A stretch of DNA of 64,000 bases. Origin: Panicum virgatum. Its lineage: Eukaryota; Streptophyta; Magnoliopsida; Poales; Poaceae. Each line of letters begins with the position of its first letter. Within the stretch, counting starts at the first letter, position 1. Under the pieces are notes generated by a model. That model did not search any database. It had not been told where the DNA came from and was given only the letters and a program-made list of their open reading frames with translations. The stretch covers positions 40,281,674-40,345,673 of the forward strand of contig NC_053142.1 in assembly GCF_016808335.1 (NCBI RefSeq), in the 5' to 3' direction. This document shows, piece by piece, positions 21,944 to 35,399 of this stretch. A program made the position numbers and the translations under genes.

Positions 21944-24900
21944 ATGAGGCCGGGCGGAGGAGGAGGAGACCCGCAGGGCGGCGACGGCGGCGCGACGCGG
22001 CGGACCGCGGCGGCCGGGCAGGCCATGGTGGAGCTGCAGGCCAACGCGTCGGCGGCGGCGGGCGGCGCCGCCATGGTGGTGGGGCTCAGCCCGCTCAGCG
22101 AGACGCTGTGGCGGGACAGCAAGGCGCTCCCGCCGGGCGCCGGCCCCGCCGCGCTCATCGCGGACGTGTCGGCCAGGCTCACCTGGAAGGACCTCTGCGT
22201 CACCGTGGCGCTGGGCCCCGGCAAGACGCAGACGGTGCTGGACTCGCTCACCGGCTACGCCGAGCCCGGCTCGCTCACCGCGCTCATGGGGCCCTCGGGC
22301 TCCGGCAAGTCTACGCTCCTCGACGCCCTCGCCGGCCGCCTCGCCACCAACGCCTTCCTCTCCGGCAACGTGCTCCTCAACGGCCGCAAGACCAAGCTCT
22401 CCTTCGGCGCCGCGGTACGCTCCGAACTGACGTGCCGCCCATTTTATCTGCATCCCCCTTCTGCTTCCCTTCCTTTCCGGTTCATTTTTGAGTCGGCTAA
22501 GCTCGATGCGGTAGTACTCCCATCCAAAAATGAAGCAGAAAAATCACCCTTCTATTTTTGAGCAACCAGATATTCCCTACTACCACTTCAGTTCAGAACT
22601 TGAGATCGTCCATATATAGCAGCTAGTAATACCGTTAAGGTTTTCCTAGATAGGATCATCTTTGGACCGTGGAAGTTCGAATCTTTCACACCCATATAAA
22701 CTGGCATCTCGCAACATGCAAATCGTTTCTGAACTATCTGAAGGGGACCAGGATCTGGTAATACGCATGGTGTGCATGCATAATACTGGTAAATTAAAAA
22801 CCATAAATAGGTTTCCCCAAAAAATCAAGAAGATAATCCTACGTGGCTAGCTGTTCACATATTCACTAGGAGTAGTGCTTTCTGTGTTGAACTACACTTG
22901 ACTAGCTACTACTAGTGCAGGAGTGGTGCCACTCTAGCAGGTAGGGGCAAACAGCTCATTTCATGTCGGCCAAGGCCGGGAGAGATCGGCTAGCCGGCAA
23001 GGTATTATGAGCGACTTATAAACGTCCAATCCGGCCGATTCGGGCCGTTTATTTTCGCATCCGTCCCCGATGGCGAAAGGGCGCGGCTACGCCTACGCGT
23101 ACCAGACCGTCCGATCTGGCCTGTAATGCAGTTAGGTGCCGTGGATTCAATTCGCCCCGGCCCAGCGGCTCCATGGCGCCACCACTGCCAACTCATTCAA
23201 ACTCAGACCGTACTCGCCGTTTCTGAAATTTTTGCACTGCCATCTTCTCGTGGATTAATTCTGAGAGGGAAAAAAATTGGGAGTGAGACTGAAGTCACCT
23301 ACACGGCATAAATTCAGACAGCTGGGCTTGCTCTCCGATCCTGCTCCGAATTTATGGTGATACGGGGCCGTTCGGTTGCGGCGGTGGGGAAAGAAGCTGG
23401 TTAATTTATCTGATGCCATGTGGCGGTTAATCACCGCTGATTTCTTAGTTAGAAGCTGGATTAATTTTTGTGTTTTAGTAGTTTGGTGCGGGGCTGATGA
23501 TGGGAGATGGTGTGCAGGCGTACGTGACGCAGGACGACAACCTGATCGGGACGCTGACGGTGCGGGAGACGATCGGCTACTCGGCGCTGCTGCGGCTGCC
23601 GGACAAGATGCCGCGGGAGGACAAGCGCGCGCTGGTGGAGGGCACCATCATCGAGATGGGGCTCCAGGACTGCGCCGACACCGTCATCGGCAACTGGCAC
23701 CTCCGCGGGGTCAGCGGCGGCGAGAAGCGCCGCGTCAGCATCGCGCTCGAGCTCCTCATGCGACCGCGCCTCCTCTTCCTCGACGAGCCCACCAGCGGCC
23801 TCGACAGGTACCTTCTTTGCCTGCCAGATCACTACTCCTGAATGTTACCGGGGAAGAAGAATTCAAATTAACCGCGCTCCGATTGTGTGCATGTGCAGCT
23901 CGTCGGCGTTCTTCGTGACGCAGACGCTGCGGGGCCTGGCCAGGGACGGCCGGACGGTGATTGCATCCATCCACCAGCCCAGCAGCGAGGTGTTCGAGCT
24001 CTTCGACATGCTCTTCCTGCTGTCAAGTGGCAAAACCGTCTACTTCGGCCAAGCATCGCAAGCATGTGAGGTAGTTATGACTTTTTTTCTCCCCACTCTC
24101 CATCACTGCTAGCAGTTGGCACCAGGATGCCATGCCTCCACACTGCTGTAATTAGACACGGCACAACAGCGTGATCGGACGACTGACTCCTTGCTCGGCT
24201 GCAGTTCTTCGCTTCAGCCGGTTTCCCTTGCCCGCCTCTGAGGAATCCGTCGGACCATTTCCTGAGGTGCGTCAACTCCGACTTTGACAAGGTGAAGGCC
24301 ACCCTCAAAGGATCAATGAAAGCAAGGGTAAGAAGCTAACTGATCTATAGACAAATCCAATAATAAAACGTTCAAATCAACCTTGATGCCTTGTTCGCTG
24401 CTGTAAATAAATGATCTAACTTTTGGCGTTCATGAAAAGATTGAGAGGTCCGACGACCCACTGGATAGGATGACCACATCAGAGGCCATCAGGAAGTTGA
24501 TTGCATCATACAGCAGGTCCCAGTACTACTACGCCGCAAGGGAGAGAGTCAATGATATCTCACGAATAGTACGTGCTCTGAGTCATCAAGAGCAAACATT
24601 GATATGCTGTACCTGTTTCTCTTGTCCATAATCAATATCGCATCTGGGGGCAGGAAATAACCATCTTGTTCGTTGCAGAAAGGAACCGTGCTGGATTCAG
24701 GTGGCAGCCAGGCCAGCTTCCTGATGCAGGCTTGCACCCTGACCAAGCGCTCGTTCATCAACATGTCACGGGACTTTGGGTATTACTGGCTCAGGCTTCT
24801 CATCTATCTCCTCGTGACCGTCTGCATCGGCACAATATACCTGGACGTCGGCACCAAATACACATCCATCCTGGTAAGAATAAAGAAAAGAAATCAGTTA

Positions 24901-26653
24901 TGAACTTCTGGGCTGGGCTGATATGAATGTACAATATGTAGTCACATGAGCAGTCATGAAGGATATGAATGATTTTAATGCATTCACTACCTTGTCTCTG
25001 CAGGCCCGGGCTGCTTGTTCTGCATTCGTCTTTGGGTTCGTTACATTTATGTCCATCGGAGGATTCCCTTCATTTGTCGAAGAAATGAAGGTGAAATTCA
25101 GACGCTACTATTTTATCTGCAAGTTAGAAAATGCTGTATGAATTGTCCTCACCTTCCCTTGCTTTATTTATATAGGTTTTCCAGCGGGAACGGCTGAATG
25201 GGCACTATGGTGTTGCGGCATTTGTCATCAGCAACACCATCTCAGCAACACCGTTCCTGATTCTGATATGCTTTTTGTCGGGAACCATATGCTACTTTAT
25301 GGTTCGCCTCCATCCCGGTTTCGAACACTATATCTTCTTCGTCTTGAACTTATACGCCAGTGTCACCGTGGTCGAGAGCTTAATGATGGTCATTGCCAGT
25401 GTAATTCCCAATTTTCTCATGGGTATCATCATAGGAGCTGGAATTCAGGTATGACATTTTTACCTGTTTCTCATGTCATTTTCTGTGCCCTTATAACCTA
25501 TTTTTGCTTGGGTTATGTATTAGGATATGTTGTTATGGATGTGATTATAAAGAAAAAACTTGTGACTGCAACCAATTTTATTCGAATATCCATAGAGTGG
25601 ACAGGATCAAATCACCTTGAACAAATGCAAAAGGAAAAACACAGAAGCTGATAGCTTGTTCAGTTCAGCTGTTAGGTCTGCACTTTAATTATGGCATAAG
25701 TTGACATATACAACCATGTGACATTTAAGATGAATTCATGAATTAGAGAACCTCTAAAGTTGGTACAGTTTTCTAGGGCCATTATACATCAAAGGACTTT
25801 AACATGTGCTGATCCAAAGTCATCAAGCTTGTCGTATAACCAGTGCTGACCAGTATTATTTGGAGCTTCACTACATATGGACCAATACAAGTTCAGAAAT
25901 TTCAGGACAGCATGAGAAATATTACATGCGAACTTTTAGTTACCATCAATGGCAAAAAATTTAAGTTACTTTAGCTATTACTGCAGAAGATATATTATTG
26001 GTAATGTAATGTTTCAGTTATGTTGAAAGTTTGATACCACCACACACAAACATCAATTTACTTCCTATAGACAGTTCCATCTTCGGGGCTTATCAAGAAT
26101 TTTTTCTCACAATTTTCCTTGGACAGGGAATATTTATGCTGGTGTCTGGATACTTCAGACTTCCGTACGACATCCCAAAGCCATTTTGGAGATACCCCAT
26201 GCAGTACCTCAGCTTCCATTACTGGGCACTGCAGGTAAATTTGGTTCCACACAGAAGCTGAGAAAATACAATACACGCTAGACTCATGAAACTTAACACT
26301 AAACTCTATACATTTAACAGGGCCAATGCCAAAACGACATGAAAGGCCTCATATTTGACAACCAGTACCCAGATCAACCCAAGATCCCTGGGGACTTTAT
26401 CCTGAAGTACATCTTCGAGATCAACGTGGACAGGTCCAAGTGGATTGACCTGTCGGTTATCTTCAGCATGATCTTCATCTACCGCAGCCTGTTCTTCCTC
26501 ATGATCAAGGTAAACGAGGACGTGCTGCCATGGATCCGTGGCAACATCGCCAGGAAAAGGATGCAGAACAAAGCCCCGAGCTCCACCTTCGGCAAGACGC
26601 CCTCCCTACGAGGCTATGTTGTGGATCCAGAGCTTGGGTCCAACGAGGGCTAG
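21944..26653 (+). CDS. ABCG half-size transporter, ABCG11/WBC11-like
   Basis: Ten exons: 21944-22414, 23518-23807, 23899-24070, 24205-24327, 24440-24568, 24679-24873, 25004-25090, 25176-25448, 26127-26234 and 26321-26653. All borders are GT-AG and they join into 726 codons. The nucleotide-binding domain is N-terminal: Walker [10 protein letters not shown] (about 116-124), Q-loop QDD (162), signature VSGGEKRR (222-229), Walker B LLFLDE (242-247) and H-loop His 279. About six membrane segments follow, at roughly 430-450, 461-484, 500-525, 540-580, 581-590 and 657-677, and the protein ends in a short basic tail. This is the reverse ABCG order of a half-transporter that must dimerise in the plasma membrane. 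The segment [20 protein letters not shown] and the long TM5-6 loop fit the ABCG11 group, which exports cutin and wax lipids; that substrate is inferred. The Gly/Ala-rich N-terminus is typical of grasses. Intron 1 is 1.1 kb. The start is the first ATG after an in-frame non-ATG lead. Confidence 0.93.
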
Positions 26654-27826
26654 AGGACAAAGCTGGTTGTTTTGGGTGGTAGCAGGAATAGGCATTTCTC
26701 TCCCAGCTCTTGGTGTTATATTGTACGTATTTAAAAGATGAGAGGAACTGGTATCCTACGTTTTGGAGCCGAAGCTAATTTGGGTACAGGTATACATACA
26801 TGTAATGTGAGCAAAGCGGCATGGGAAAGATGCCGAGTGAAACATAACTGATTGTTCAGGATTTATTTGGCTGCTTTTGAAAACAGGCGAAGAAATGGTT
26901 GGAACACTAAAGGCACCGAGAGTACGGCGCACATTGCTGCACTGTATCGTCACAATGATTTTGCTGGCTTCAGCATTACACAAAGTAGTACTGCATATTG
27001 AAGCAATTGTAAATGCTCCCTAACAAGATCAAAATGGTACTCTGTGATTAGTTAGGTTGTCAAGTTTCAAAACATTTCACATGGATTCATTCAAGTCGTG
27101 TTTGTAATGACTGACAATTTCTATATGACCAAGTTTCCAATCGACTTTAATCAGTGCAGCGAGTAGCAGGCACGAGCTAGTATATGTTTCAAGCCAGATC
27201 AAGAACCCTAGTAAGGTTATGTAAAAAAAGGATGATAGTACAGAATAATTTAGTCTGGTACCCTTTATGCCAGGCCAAAGGACATGGGTTCAACTTCAAA
27301 GCCTATCCCGCTTTCCATGTTCCAAGCGCTAACGAGTATCCATTTTACCTGTGTTCTACAATGCAACTTATACTCCAATTTTTTAATGAAGAAAATAGTC
27401 AATGTTGAATCTAATACAATGTTTCTATGTCTTGGACTCTTGGTGCCGTTAAAATAGAGTAAGGTTTACTAAAAACACGAGTATAGAGAACCTGGGATTC
27501 TCTTTGGAATAGAGGTGTCGGTCAGATAAACATGTGCTCTGGCATTCTTAAATGTCATGGTGGTAGATACAGAAGGCAACTGTAAGTAGAGCCAGATAAA
27601 GAGGCACAGTACAGATATCATGTGGTCTGCAGGCAGACGCTTGTTCAGATCAAGAAACGAGTAGGATGGGAGGACACAGTCGAGCGCATGGGCTCTACAG
27701 AAATCTTCCGAGAAAGATTCGGAGCATCAACCCTCGGATCCATTTTTGGGTAAAGGTTTTCTGTTTTAGATTTGTCTGCACTGTTTTTTCCACAACGTTC
27801 TCAGCTTAAAGTTGAAATTAAATTGA
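26654..27826. other. 3' flank of the ABCG gene and intergenic DNA
   Basis: It probably contains the 3' UTR in its first few hundred bases. No further gene or clear repeat was seen. Confidence 0.45.
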
Positions 27827-27827
27827 G

Positions 27828-28058
27828 GACCTGTTTAGTTTGCGAAAATGTTTGGATTTTGACACTGTAGCACTTTCGTTGTTATTTGACAAATAATATT
27901 CAATCATAGACTAATTAGGCTTAAAAGATTCATCTCGTACTAATTAGTTAGAATGTATAATTGATTATTTTTTTCAACTACATTTAATGTTCCATGCATG
28001 TGTCTGAATATTCGATGTGACGGATACTGTAGAAATTTTTTTGGGAACTAAACAGGGC
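27828..28058. mobile_element. Small MITE with CTGTTTAGTT ends
   Basis: About 231 bp. Left end GACCTGTTTAGTTTGC; right end, reversed, GCCCTGTTTAGTTCCC. Flanked by TGAG on both sides (27824-27827 and 28059-28062). The interior has CACTGTAGCACTTTCG and GACTAATTAGGCTTAAAAGA, words shared by a large grass MITE family. Superfamily uncertain: the ends resemble Tourist-like elements but the flank is not TTA. Confidence 0.7.
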
Positions 28059-28497
28059 TGAGCATCGGAGTAATCATAAGTTTTTCCTAAAGCAGGACTT
28101 GATTCACTGTGGCAATTTGTGGATAGCAGATCCTAAACAATCTATGAAAACAAATCTTCAGGAGAAATTGATTATCCAGATGTCCTCCCAAAACCTTGTT
28201 TTTTTTGCCCATTACTAATAATCACCAAAGCAATCATTGGTTATTATACTTAATTCTATACAGAATGCAACCTTTCCAGAATTGGGACCCATCTACATCG
28301 ACACTACTGATCCATGTATTTACTTCTTGCAGGCTATCACATCTATTAAGTTTGAACAGACAAATCCATTTTGTCAACAGACGAAAACTCATAACTCTAG
28401 CGTTAGTATTCTGACAGGCACAAGCAAAAGAGGTCTATTTATGCCCTCGCACTTCCTTATGATTAACTAGCAAGGTGCCCCGCGCAATTTGCGCGGG

Positions 28498-29916
28498 TAT
28501 CTAGTTTTTTCTTTAAACTTTTAGATTTTCTTACATTAGAAAAGTTGAATGCAAATAGTTTTGTTTAGTTGTATCCTTGTGATTGTCTTGTTCTAATGAT
28601 CATGGTCCAGACACACAGGTATATCTTTATTTTTTTATTATATTTTGTGGTGTGTTTTTGGATTATAATTTAGAAAAAATAAATGCTTTATATAGAAATA
28701 CATCTTTTGGGTATTTACTGAAGTAACTAAATATTTATATATTTTATTTTGACATCAATATTACTTTTAAAAAATACTTGTGATGTACGATTTTTCTTGA
28801 ATGTTCTAGTTATGGTGCATGATAAATAAATTACTCCAAAATTTGTAGAAGAAGATTTAGGTAAGTGGTTTAATCTAGATACCAATAAAAATATAATATA
28901 CTTTCTTTTCATTATCCTCCAATCACCCGTTGATATAGCCTCGTAATGCATGCTCTCATATTATCTTAGGTATGGTTATCTCCATAATGATTCCAAGAAC
29001 CTTTGCCCGCTATACTATGGTAACCGAAGATGCATCACTGATGGTGCACGCTATTACTTTTGAACACTACATTTGGCTTGCTATCAACGGGCGTGCATCT
29101 CAAACATCAATTTTCAAGTTGCTTTGTTCTACATCTCGCATCATCGCTCCATAATGGTTGTATCATCTATCATGCCTTCTTCTCTTATAAATATTTTTAG
29201 CTCTCGGTCATCATCAAATGACAATATTACGTAGCAAAACATCACCATCTCAGTTTTTTTTGGTGTCGCTAGTGATGATCGTCATGCTTTGGTAATAGAG
29301 ACAATGCAATCCATGTTAGAGCAATCATCAACTTGGTGATAGAGCTAATATTATGTCGTGGCTATGATATGGATGCACCACCATGCAGTCATCGTTATGC
29401 TTCTAATTTTGTTAGGCTAGTTATCTATGTGTTTTTCATGTTTAGAGACTCTTATCCGCTCATCATTCTCCATATCAAAATCACTTCTTATTAGCAACTT
29501 TTCTATCTTCCAATTATGTAGAATATGCTACTATTCGGCTAAGGTTCTTCGTGGCTAACTCATCAATTATTTCTTTTTTTAGTTAATATCAAAATTTTTA
29601 AATCATCTTGGCGAATGTGATGGCTTCTTTTAACACTTTGTTTAAAATTCATATACAAATTAACTACTAAGTTTATTAATTGAAATTCTAAATTTAGCTA
29701 TTTATTAATTAATTGAACATGAAATGTTTGAGAACTTGTAGTCCCGTTTATAATTCAAATTTAGGATTTATTATTTGCATTTGACCTAAACTATTTATTT
29801 AGTGATTCTTAATCATTACACAAACTAACTACTAATTGTTTTCTATATTTTAATTCTTGCACTTATATATTTATTAGTTATATTCGATAAGGACCCTTTG
29901 GTGGACTGCTAATTTT
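28498..29916. other. Left part of the Helitron body
   Basis: AT-rich and without a supported gene. A word resembling TATTCGA..AAGGACCCTTTGGT (about 29880) belongs to a short motif that recurs at about 42820, 44300 and 45560 in the right part. This links the two sides of the copia insertion as one older element. Confidence 0.5.
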
Positions 29917-29921
29917 CTTAT

Positions 29922-31530
29922 TGAAAACATCTAGGCCCTCAAGGTATGTTTCGGTGATTAATGACAACCATTATTATGACTAATGAGTTTGTGCAGCTTA
30001 ATGAAATCTTATCGGTCATTGGATCATATGTTAAAGAGGCCCCTAAATTTCATTATTCAAAAAGTCGATCTCGGTATTCAACTCAAGTATATAACAAGAC
30101 TAATGATCTTTCTAGTCCTAAGTGTCGCAAGGTTGAGAAGGACACTTAGGTTAGTATAAATTTTATAGTTTTATAGTTTTATAGAGGTCGCACTATTAAG
30201 AGGGGTTAAGGCGAAGTAACTTGAGCATGGACATGGTCAATCAAAAAATGGATGCACACATTGGTCACTCAGGTTCTTGGGAGCTCAAACAAGTGCTACT
30301 CAACTCATATCTCAAGCAAAGATGGATTTCATTCAAGACTCAAATCAAAACAGACAAAATCAGGAAAAAGTCTTATCACCGGTTTAACCGACGTCTTCAA
30401 GTTTCTATACGTCGGTTAAACGATGTCACTGAAGCATGGACACTGAGTACACCGGTTAAACCGACGATATTTGAAATTAACGTCGGTGCAGTTGTCCAGA
30501 ACATTGGTTTTCCAGGTGTTTCTGAGCTTATACTCACCGGTTAAACCGACGATGGATTTGAGCTAACATCGGTGTAGTTGTCCAGAGAGTTGGTTTTTCA
30601 TTTAATCATGGGACAGCTACATTCACCGGTTAAACCGATGATACGTCGGTTAAATTGCCAGAGCAGTAACGGCTAGTTTTTCAAAAGGGCAGTTTACATT
30701 CATCGGTTAAACCGACGATGACTTTTGGAGGGCCGTCAGATTAACCGGCGTTGCGTACTTTTCTGGCAGCTTTTCTCCAACGGCTCTATCCACGTGAGCT
30801 GCCTATATATACCCCTCCAATGGGTCATTTTACTAAACTCTTGACACCAGGCAACACTCATACACTCATTCTTTTGTTGAGAGCCACCTTGAGCTTCACA
30901 TTCCACTCATTTGATCATTCAATCATCCAAGAAGCAAGGCTAAGGACTTGAGTAGGGAGAAGCTTGTGTGCATCCATTCTTGGTGATCGGTTCTTGCTCA
31001 AGTGAAGGCCCTAACTTGTTACTCTTGGTGATTGGCATCACCTAGGCGATCTTGGTGATTGAGGTGCTTCTTGCGGAGCTTGCCAAGTTGATTGTGGGAG
31101 CCCGAAGAAGATTGTACGTGGCTTGAGTTCCACCACGCCGGGATGATGAACGGAGACTCTTAGTGAGCACCCTCGTCTTGGTGACTTGGGAGGTGACAAG
31201 ACTCTTAGTGAGTGTCACAACGTGGATTAGGGGTGTGTGCCAACACATCGACACCACAGGAAAAAATCCGGTCGTCTCTTGCCAACTCTTTACATTCAAA
31301 CACTTACTTTCATGCAATTTATTCATGTGCTTGACCCTAGAGATCATAACTTAGCTCTACCTTGCTTAGCTTTATATTTTGTTGTATCCTTTATAGTTTG
31401 TGTAGGTTGCTTAGTTAGCTGGTTGGTGAATTGAGCCTTACTAGTATTGCATATGTTAAGGTTGCTTTATTTTGTTTTAGAAATTTGAAAAAGGCCCACT
31501 TCACCCCCTCTTGGTCCATCGATCCTTACA
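29922..31530 (+). repeat. Copia 5' LTR
   Basis: 1,609 bp. A TATA-like CTATATATA is at about 30803-30811. Upstream of it (30375-30750) are seven or more copies, in both orientations, of a motif built on CACCGGTTAAACCGACG. A CACGTG G-box lies at about 30791. Confidence 0.93.
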
Positions 31531-31586
31531 ATTGGTATCAGAGCCTCGTTGCTCATTTGGATCATTAGGCTTTGCCGCCTAGAGCT

Positions 31587-33459
31587 ATGGCTAAGATGGG
31601 TGGTTCGCCTCCTCACTTCGAGGGCAAGAACTTTGCTTATTGGAAAGTTCGCATGGCCGCATACCTTGATGTGATTGCCCCCGAAGTGTGGTTAGCAACA
31701 AAGACCGGGTTCACCGGAACTCCCACCTCGGAACAACTCAAGTGGAATGCCAAGGCTATAAATGCAATTTTCGAGGCCATTAGTGAGAAAGTCTTTGTTA
31801 GAGTTAATGGCATGGACTTGGCAAGTGATATTTGGAAGGAGCTCATTGAAATTCATGAAGGCTCCACCAAAGTTTGTGAGCAAAAATATCACTTGTTTAG
31901 AGCTAAGTTTGATTCTTTTAAAATGCTAGCTCGTGAAAATTGCAATGATATGTATTCTCGCTTGAATGTCATTGTCAAGGACATTAATGCGCTTGAAATA
32001 TCTAAAATTGACAGTGGCTCCATCAACCGCAAGATACTCATGCTCCTTCCGAAGCCCAAGTACAACATCATCAATGCTATGCTTCAAAAGGAGAATCTTG
32101 ATACGATGGAAGTGGGAGAGCTTGTGGGCAAAATTCGCGCTCATGAAATGGGTATTCTTGATCAAGGTCAACAAGCACCGCAAGTCCAAGATGATCAAGC
32201 AAGAATCAAGCCCAAGCGATGAAGAAGATCATCATCAAGAAAGCACATCCGATGATGAAGATGATGATGGAGAACTTGCCCTCATGATGAGAAAGTTCAC
32301 ACGTTTGACCGACAAGATCAACAAGATGGGTTACAATTTTGACCCTAAAAGAAAGATGTTCCGGCCAAGGGGAGATTCCAAGAGCAAAACTTGATACAAT
32401 TGTGGAGAAAAGGGTCACATCTCTCTAAATTGCCCCAAGCCGGACAAAAGAAAGAAAGAAAGCAAGAACAAGCATCGCCATGATTCAAGCGATGATGAAG
32501 AAGATGAGATGAAGATCAAGAACAAGAAATATGGGAAGAAGAAGAGCCATGAGAAGAAGACCAAGCTCTTCCCAAAGAAGAAAGGCAACACCAAGAGAAG
32601 CTTCTTGGTGGAAAAACAAGAATGGGTGACCGATGTCTTATCAAGTGAAGAATCAAGTGATGCCGAAGACATCGTCACCATTGCTCTCACAAATGGAGAA
32701 CCATTGCTACCTCCACTTCTTATGTGCCTCAAGGCAAAAGGTAACATAAAGGTATGTGAGGAGGATAGTGATAGTGATAGTGATGATGAGCGTGATCCAA
32801 ATAAATTTGCTAACCTCATCAATGAGTATACATCCGTCATCAAGAGGGAAAAGGGCAAGGTCAACCACCTTGAGAGCACTCATGCCAAGCTAGAGTTAGA
32901 TCACTCCGATTTGCTTGGCAAGTACAATGACTTGCTTAAAGAGCACAATGAGTCACTTGCACTTGCTAAGCAAGTTGAAGAGAGCCACAAGAAACTCAAG
33001 CAAGAGCATAGGGAGTTGGCTCACAAATATCAAGAGCTTGAATTTGCCTATGAAGCAATTGATCCGAGTCTTGAGAACTCTATCAATGAAAATGTTGAAA
33101 AGGTCAATGCTTCTACTTCATGTGATGACCTTCTCATTGATGCAAATGCTACTAATGTTTTGCCCAAGCTTTCTCCCTCTAGGGAAAAAGAATTGATGGA
33201 TCAAGTGGCAAGCCTCAAGAGTAGTGTGGAGAAGCTCTCACGAGGAGAATACATCCACAAAGAAATTCTCTTCAACAATGCTCGTGACTATGGCAAGAAA
33301 GGTCTTGGTTCATTTCCGGAGCCAAACAAAGGCAATCCTCCTTCTCCGGAGATCAAGACTAGCTTCATTAAAAAAGTTGGATCATATTGTCAACATTACC
33401 AAGTCACCGGGCACCACACTAGGGAGTGTCCCTTGCCATCACGTCCTCTCCCAACTTAA
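31587..33459 (+). pseudogene. gag: Copia gag, broken
   Basis: The start is the ATG at 31587, giving MAKMGGSPPHFEGKNFAYWK, the UBN2/copia-type gag entry. The frame runs to about 32195, where a frameshift moves the continuing sequence into another frame. An in-frame TGA at 32392-32394 falls where the first Cys of the CCHC zinc knuckle should be; the rest of the knuckle (Y-N-C-G-E-K-G-H-x4-C) is intact. Next come Lys/Glu-rich coiled-coil sequence (32760-33120) and a second knuckle-like motif near 33400 in which one Cys is replaced by Tyr. A stop at 33457-33459 ends the frame. Not functional. Confidence 0.88.
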
Positions 33460-33689
33460 CCTAAAAATTACTCATCTATGCATCAAAATAACCATTTTCT
33501 TTTGAGTAAGGTAAAGGGCAAGGTGAATGCCAAATTCATTGGTAAGGTCACAAAGGAAGTAAAGAAGAATCTTCCCAAGCAATTTTGGGTCCCCAAAGCT
33601 CTTGTCACACATGTGCAAGGCCCAAAGCTCGTTTGAGTTCCAAAAACTCAAAAATGATTCTCATTTGTGTAGGTGAACTATAAAGCCGG

Positions 33690-33825
33690 TGGAAAACATT
33701 GGGTACTTGATAGCGGTTGCTCTCAACACATGACCGGCAATTATAGCATTTTCACCTCTCTTGAAGACCCCGGCGATCATGAACATGTCACCTATGGTGA
33801 TAACTCAAGGGGAAAGTTTTAGGTT
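33690..33825 (+). pseudogene. Copia aspartic protease, fragment
   Basis: Contains HWVLDSGCSQHMTGN with the catalytic Asp-Ser-Gly at about 33709-33717. A one-base loss near 33817 shifts the frame and creates an early TAG in the original frame, so the protease is cut off from the following integrase region. Confidence 0.85.
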
Positions 33826-35100
33826 TGGGTAGAATAGCAATATTTAAAGATTTATCCATTTCTAATGTCTTATTTGTAGAATCACTTAGTTTTAATCTTA
33901 TTTCAATTGCTCAATTATGTGATCTTGGACTAACGTGTACCTTTGACAAGAATGGTGTTGTAGTAATCTTTGAAGAAGATAAGTCTTTGGTATTCACGGG
34001 GTTTAGGCATGTCAACATTTACTTGGTGGATTTCTCTTCAAAGCAAACAAGCCCCATGACATGCCTCTTCACCAAGTCGTCTCTTGGGTGGCTTTGGCAT
34101 AGAAGAATTGCTCATATTGGCATGAGCAACCTCATGAAAACCCACAAGAGAGGGATGATCACCGGCTTGAAGGATGTCACCTTTGACAAGAACAAACTAT
34201 GTAGTGCATGTCAAGCCGGAAAGCAAGTTGCAACACATCATCCCATCAAGACGATGTTGTCTACCTCCAAGCCGCTCATGCTCTTCACATGGATCTCTTT
34301 GGTCCAACCACATACAAGAGCGTTGGTGGTAACCTCTATTGCCTAGTAATCGTTAATGATTTTTCACATTACACTTGGGTCATGTTTCTAGGCGATAAGA
34401 GTGAAACTCCGGAAGTCTTTAAGAATTTTGCAAGAAGAGCTCAAAGGGAGTCCAACTCTCCAATTGTGAAGATCCGGAGTGACAACGGCACCGAGTTCAA
34501 GAATATGAAGATTGAAGAATGGTGCGATGAAGAGGGTATCAAGCATGAGTTTTCCGCCACCTACACGCCTCAACAAAATGGAGTGGTGGAAAGAAATAAC
34601 AAAACACTGATCACTCTAGCAAGAGCAATGTTGGATGATTATGGTACGTCTGAGAGGTTTTGGGTGGAAGCAATCAATACGGCTTGCCATGCATCCAACC
34701 AGGTGTATGTCCACCGACTCCTCAAGAAAACGCCATATGAACTCATCACCGGGAAGAAACCAAATATCTCCTACTTTCGATTATTTGGTTGCAAATGCTT
34801 CATTTATAAGAAGAAAAGGCTCGGTAAGTTTGAGAGTAGATGTGATGAAGGATTCTTTCTTCGTTATGCATCAAACTCCAAAGCATATAGAGTATTCAAT
34901 CAAACTTCCGGGTTAGTTGAAGAAACATGTAATGTGGAGTTTGATGAATCTAATGGCTCCCAAGAGGAGGTTATTGGCTATGACAATGTAGGTGATGAGG
35001 AGATTGAAGAAGCTTTGAAGAAGATGTTCATTGGGGATATCAAGCCGGAAGAGGTACATGAAGGCAATGATCAAGGGGGAGGACCTTCCTCGTCTACACC
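33825..35100 (+). pseudogene. Copia integrase, frameshifted
   Basis: The first part (33825 to about 34275) holds the pre-integrase segment with LWHRRIAHIG and the C-x2-C of the HHCC zinc domain. A frameshift near 34275-34285 changes frame at the catalytic core. From there the core is open: HMDLFGP (first Asp), SDNGTEF (second Asp) and VVERNNKTL (Glu), then the [14 protein letters not shown] motif of copia integrases. A low-complexity linker rich in Gln, Pro and acids (about 35060-35260) leads into reverse transcriptase. Confidence 0.88.
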
Positions 35101-35399
35101 AAGCACCTCCATGGCACCCCAAGTGGATGAAGATAAAGAAAAAGATGATCTACAATATCAAGAAAGTGTTCCAACGCCAACACCCCAAGTGCAAGAACAA
35201 GAAGAGCAAAATATTCCACCACAAGCACAAGTCATCCATGATCCACCTCAACAAACATCCACACATGTAACGCTAGTGAAGCATGGTCGTATCTCTAAGG
35301 ATCATCCAATTAATCAAATCATTAGTAGTCCTTACAAGGGAGTAAGAACTCGTTCTAAGCATGCTTCATTTTGCGAACATTACTCGTTTGTTTCTTGTA

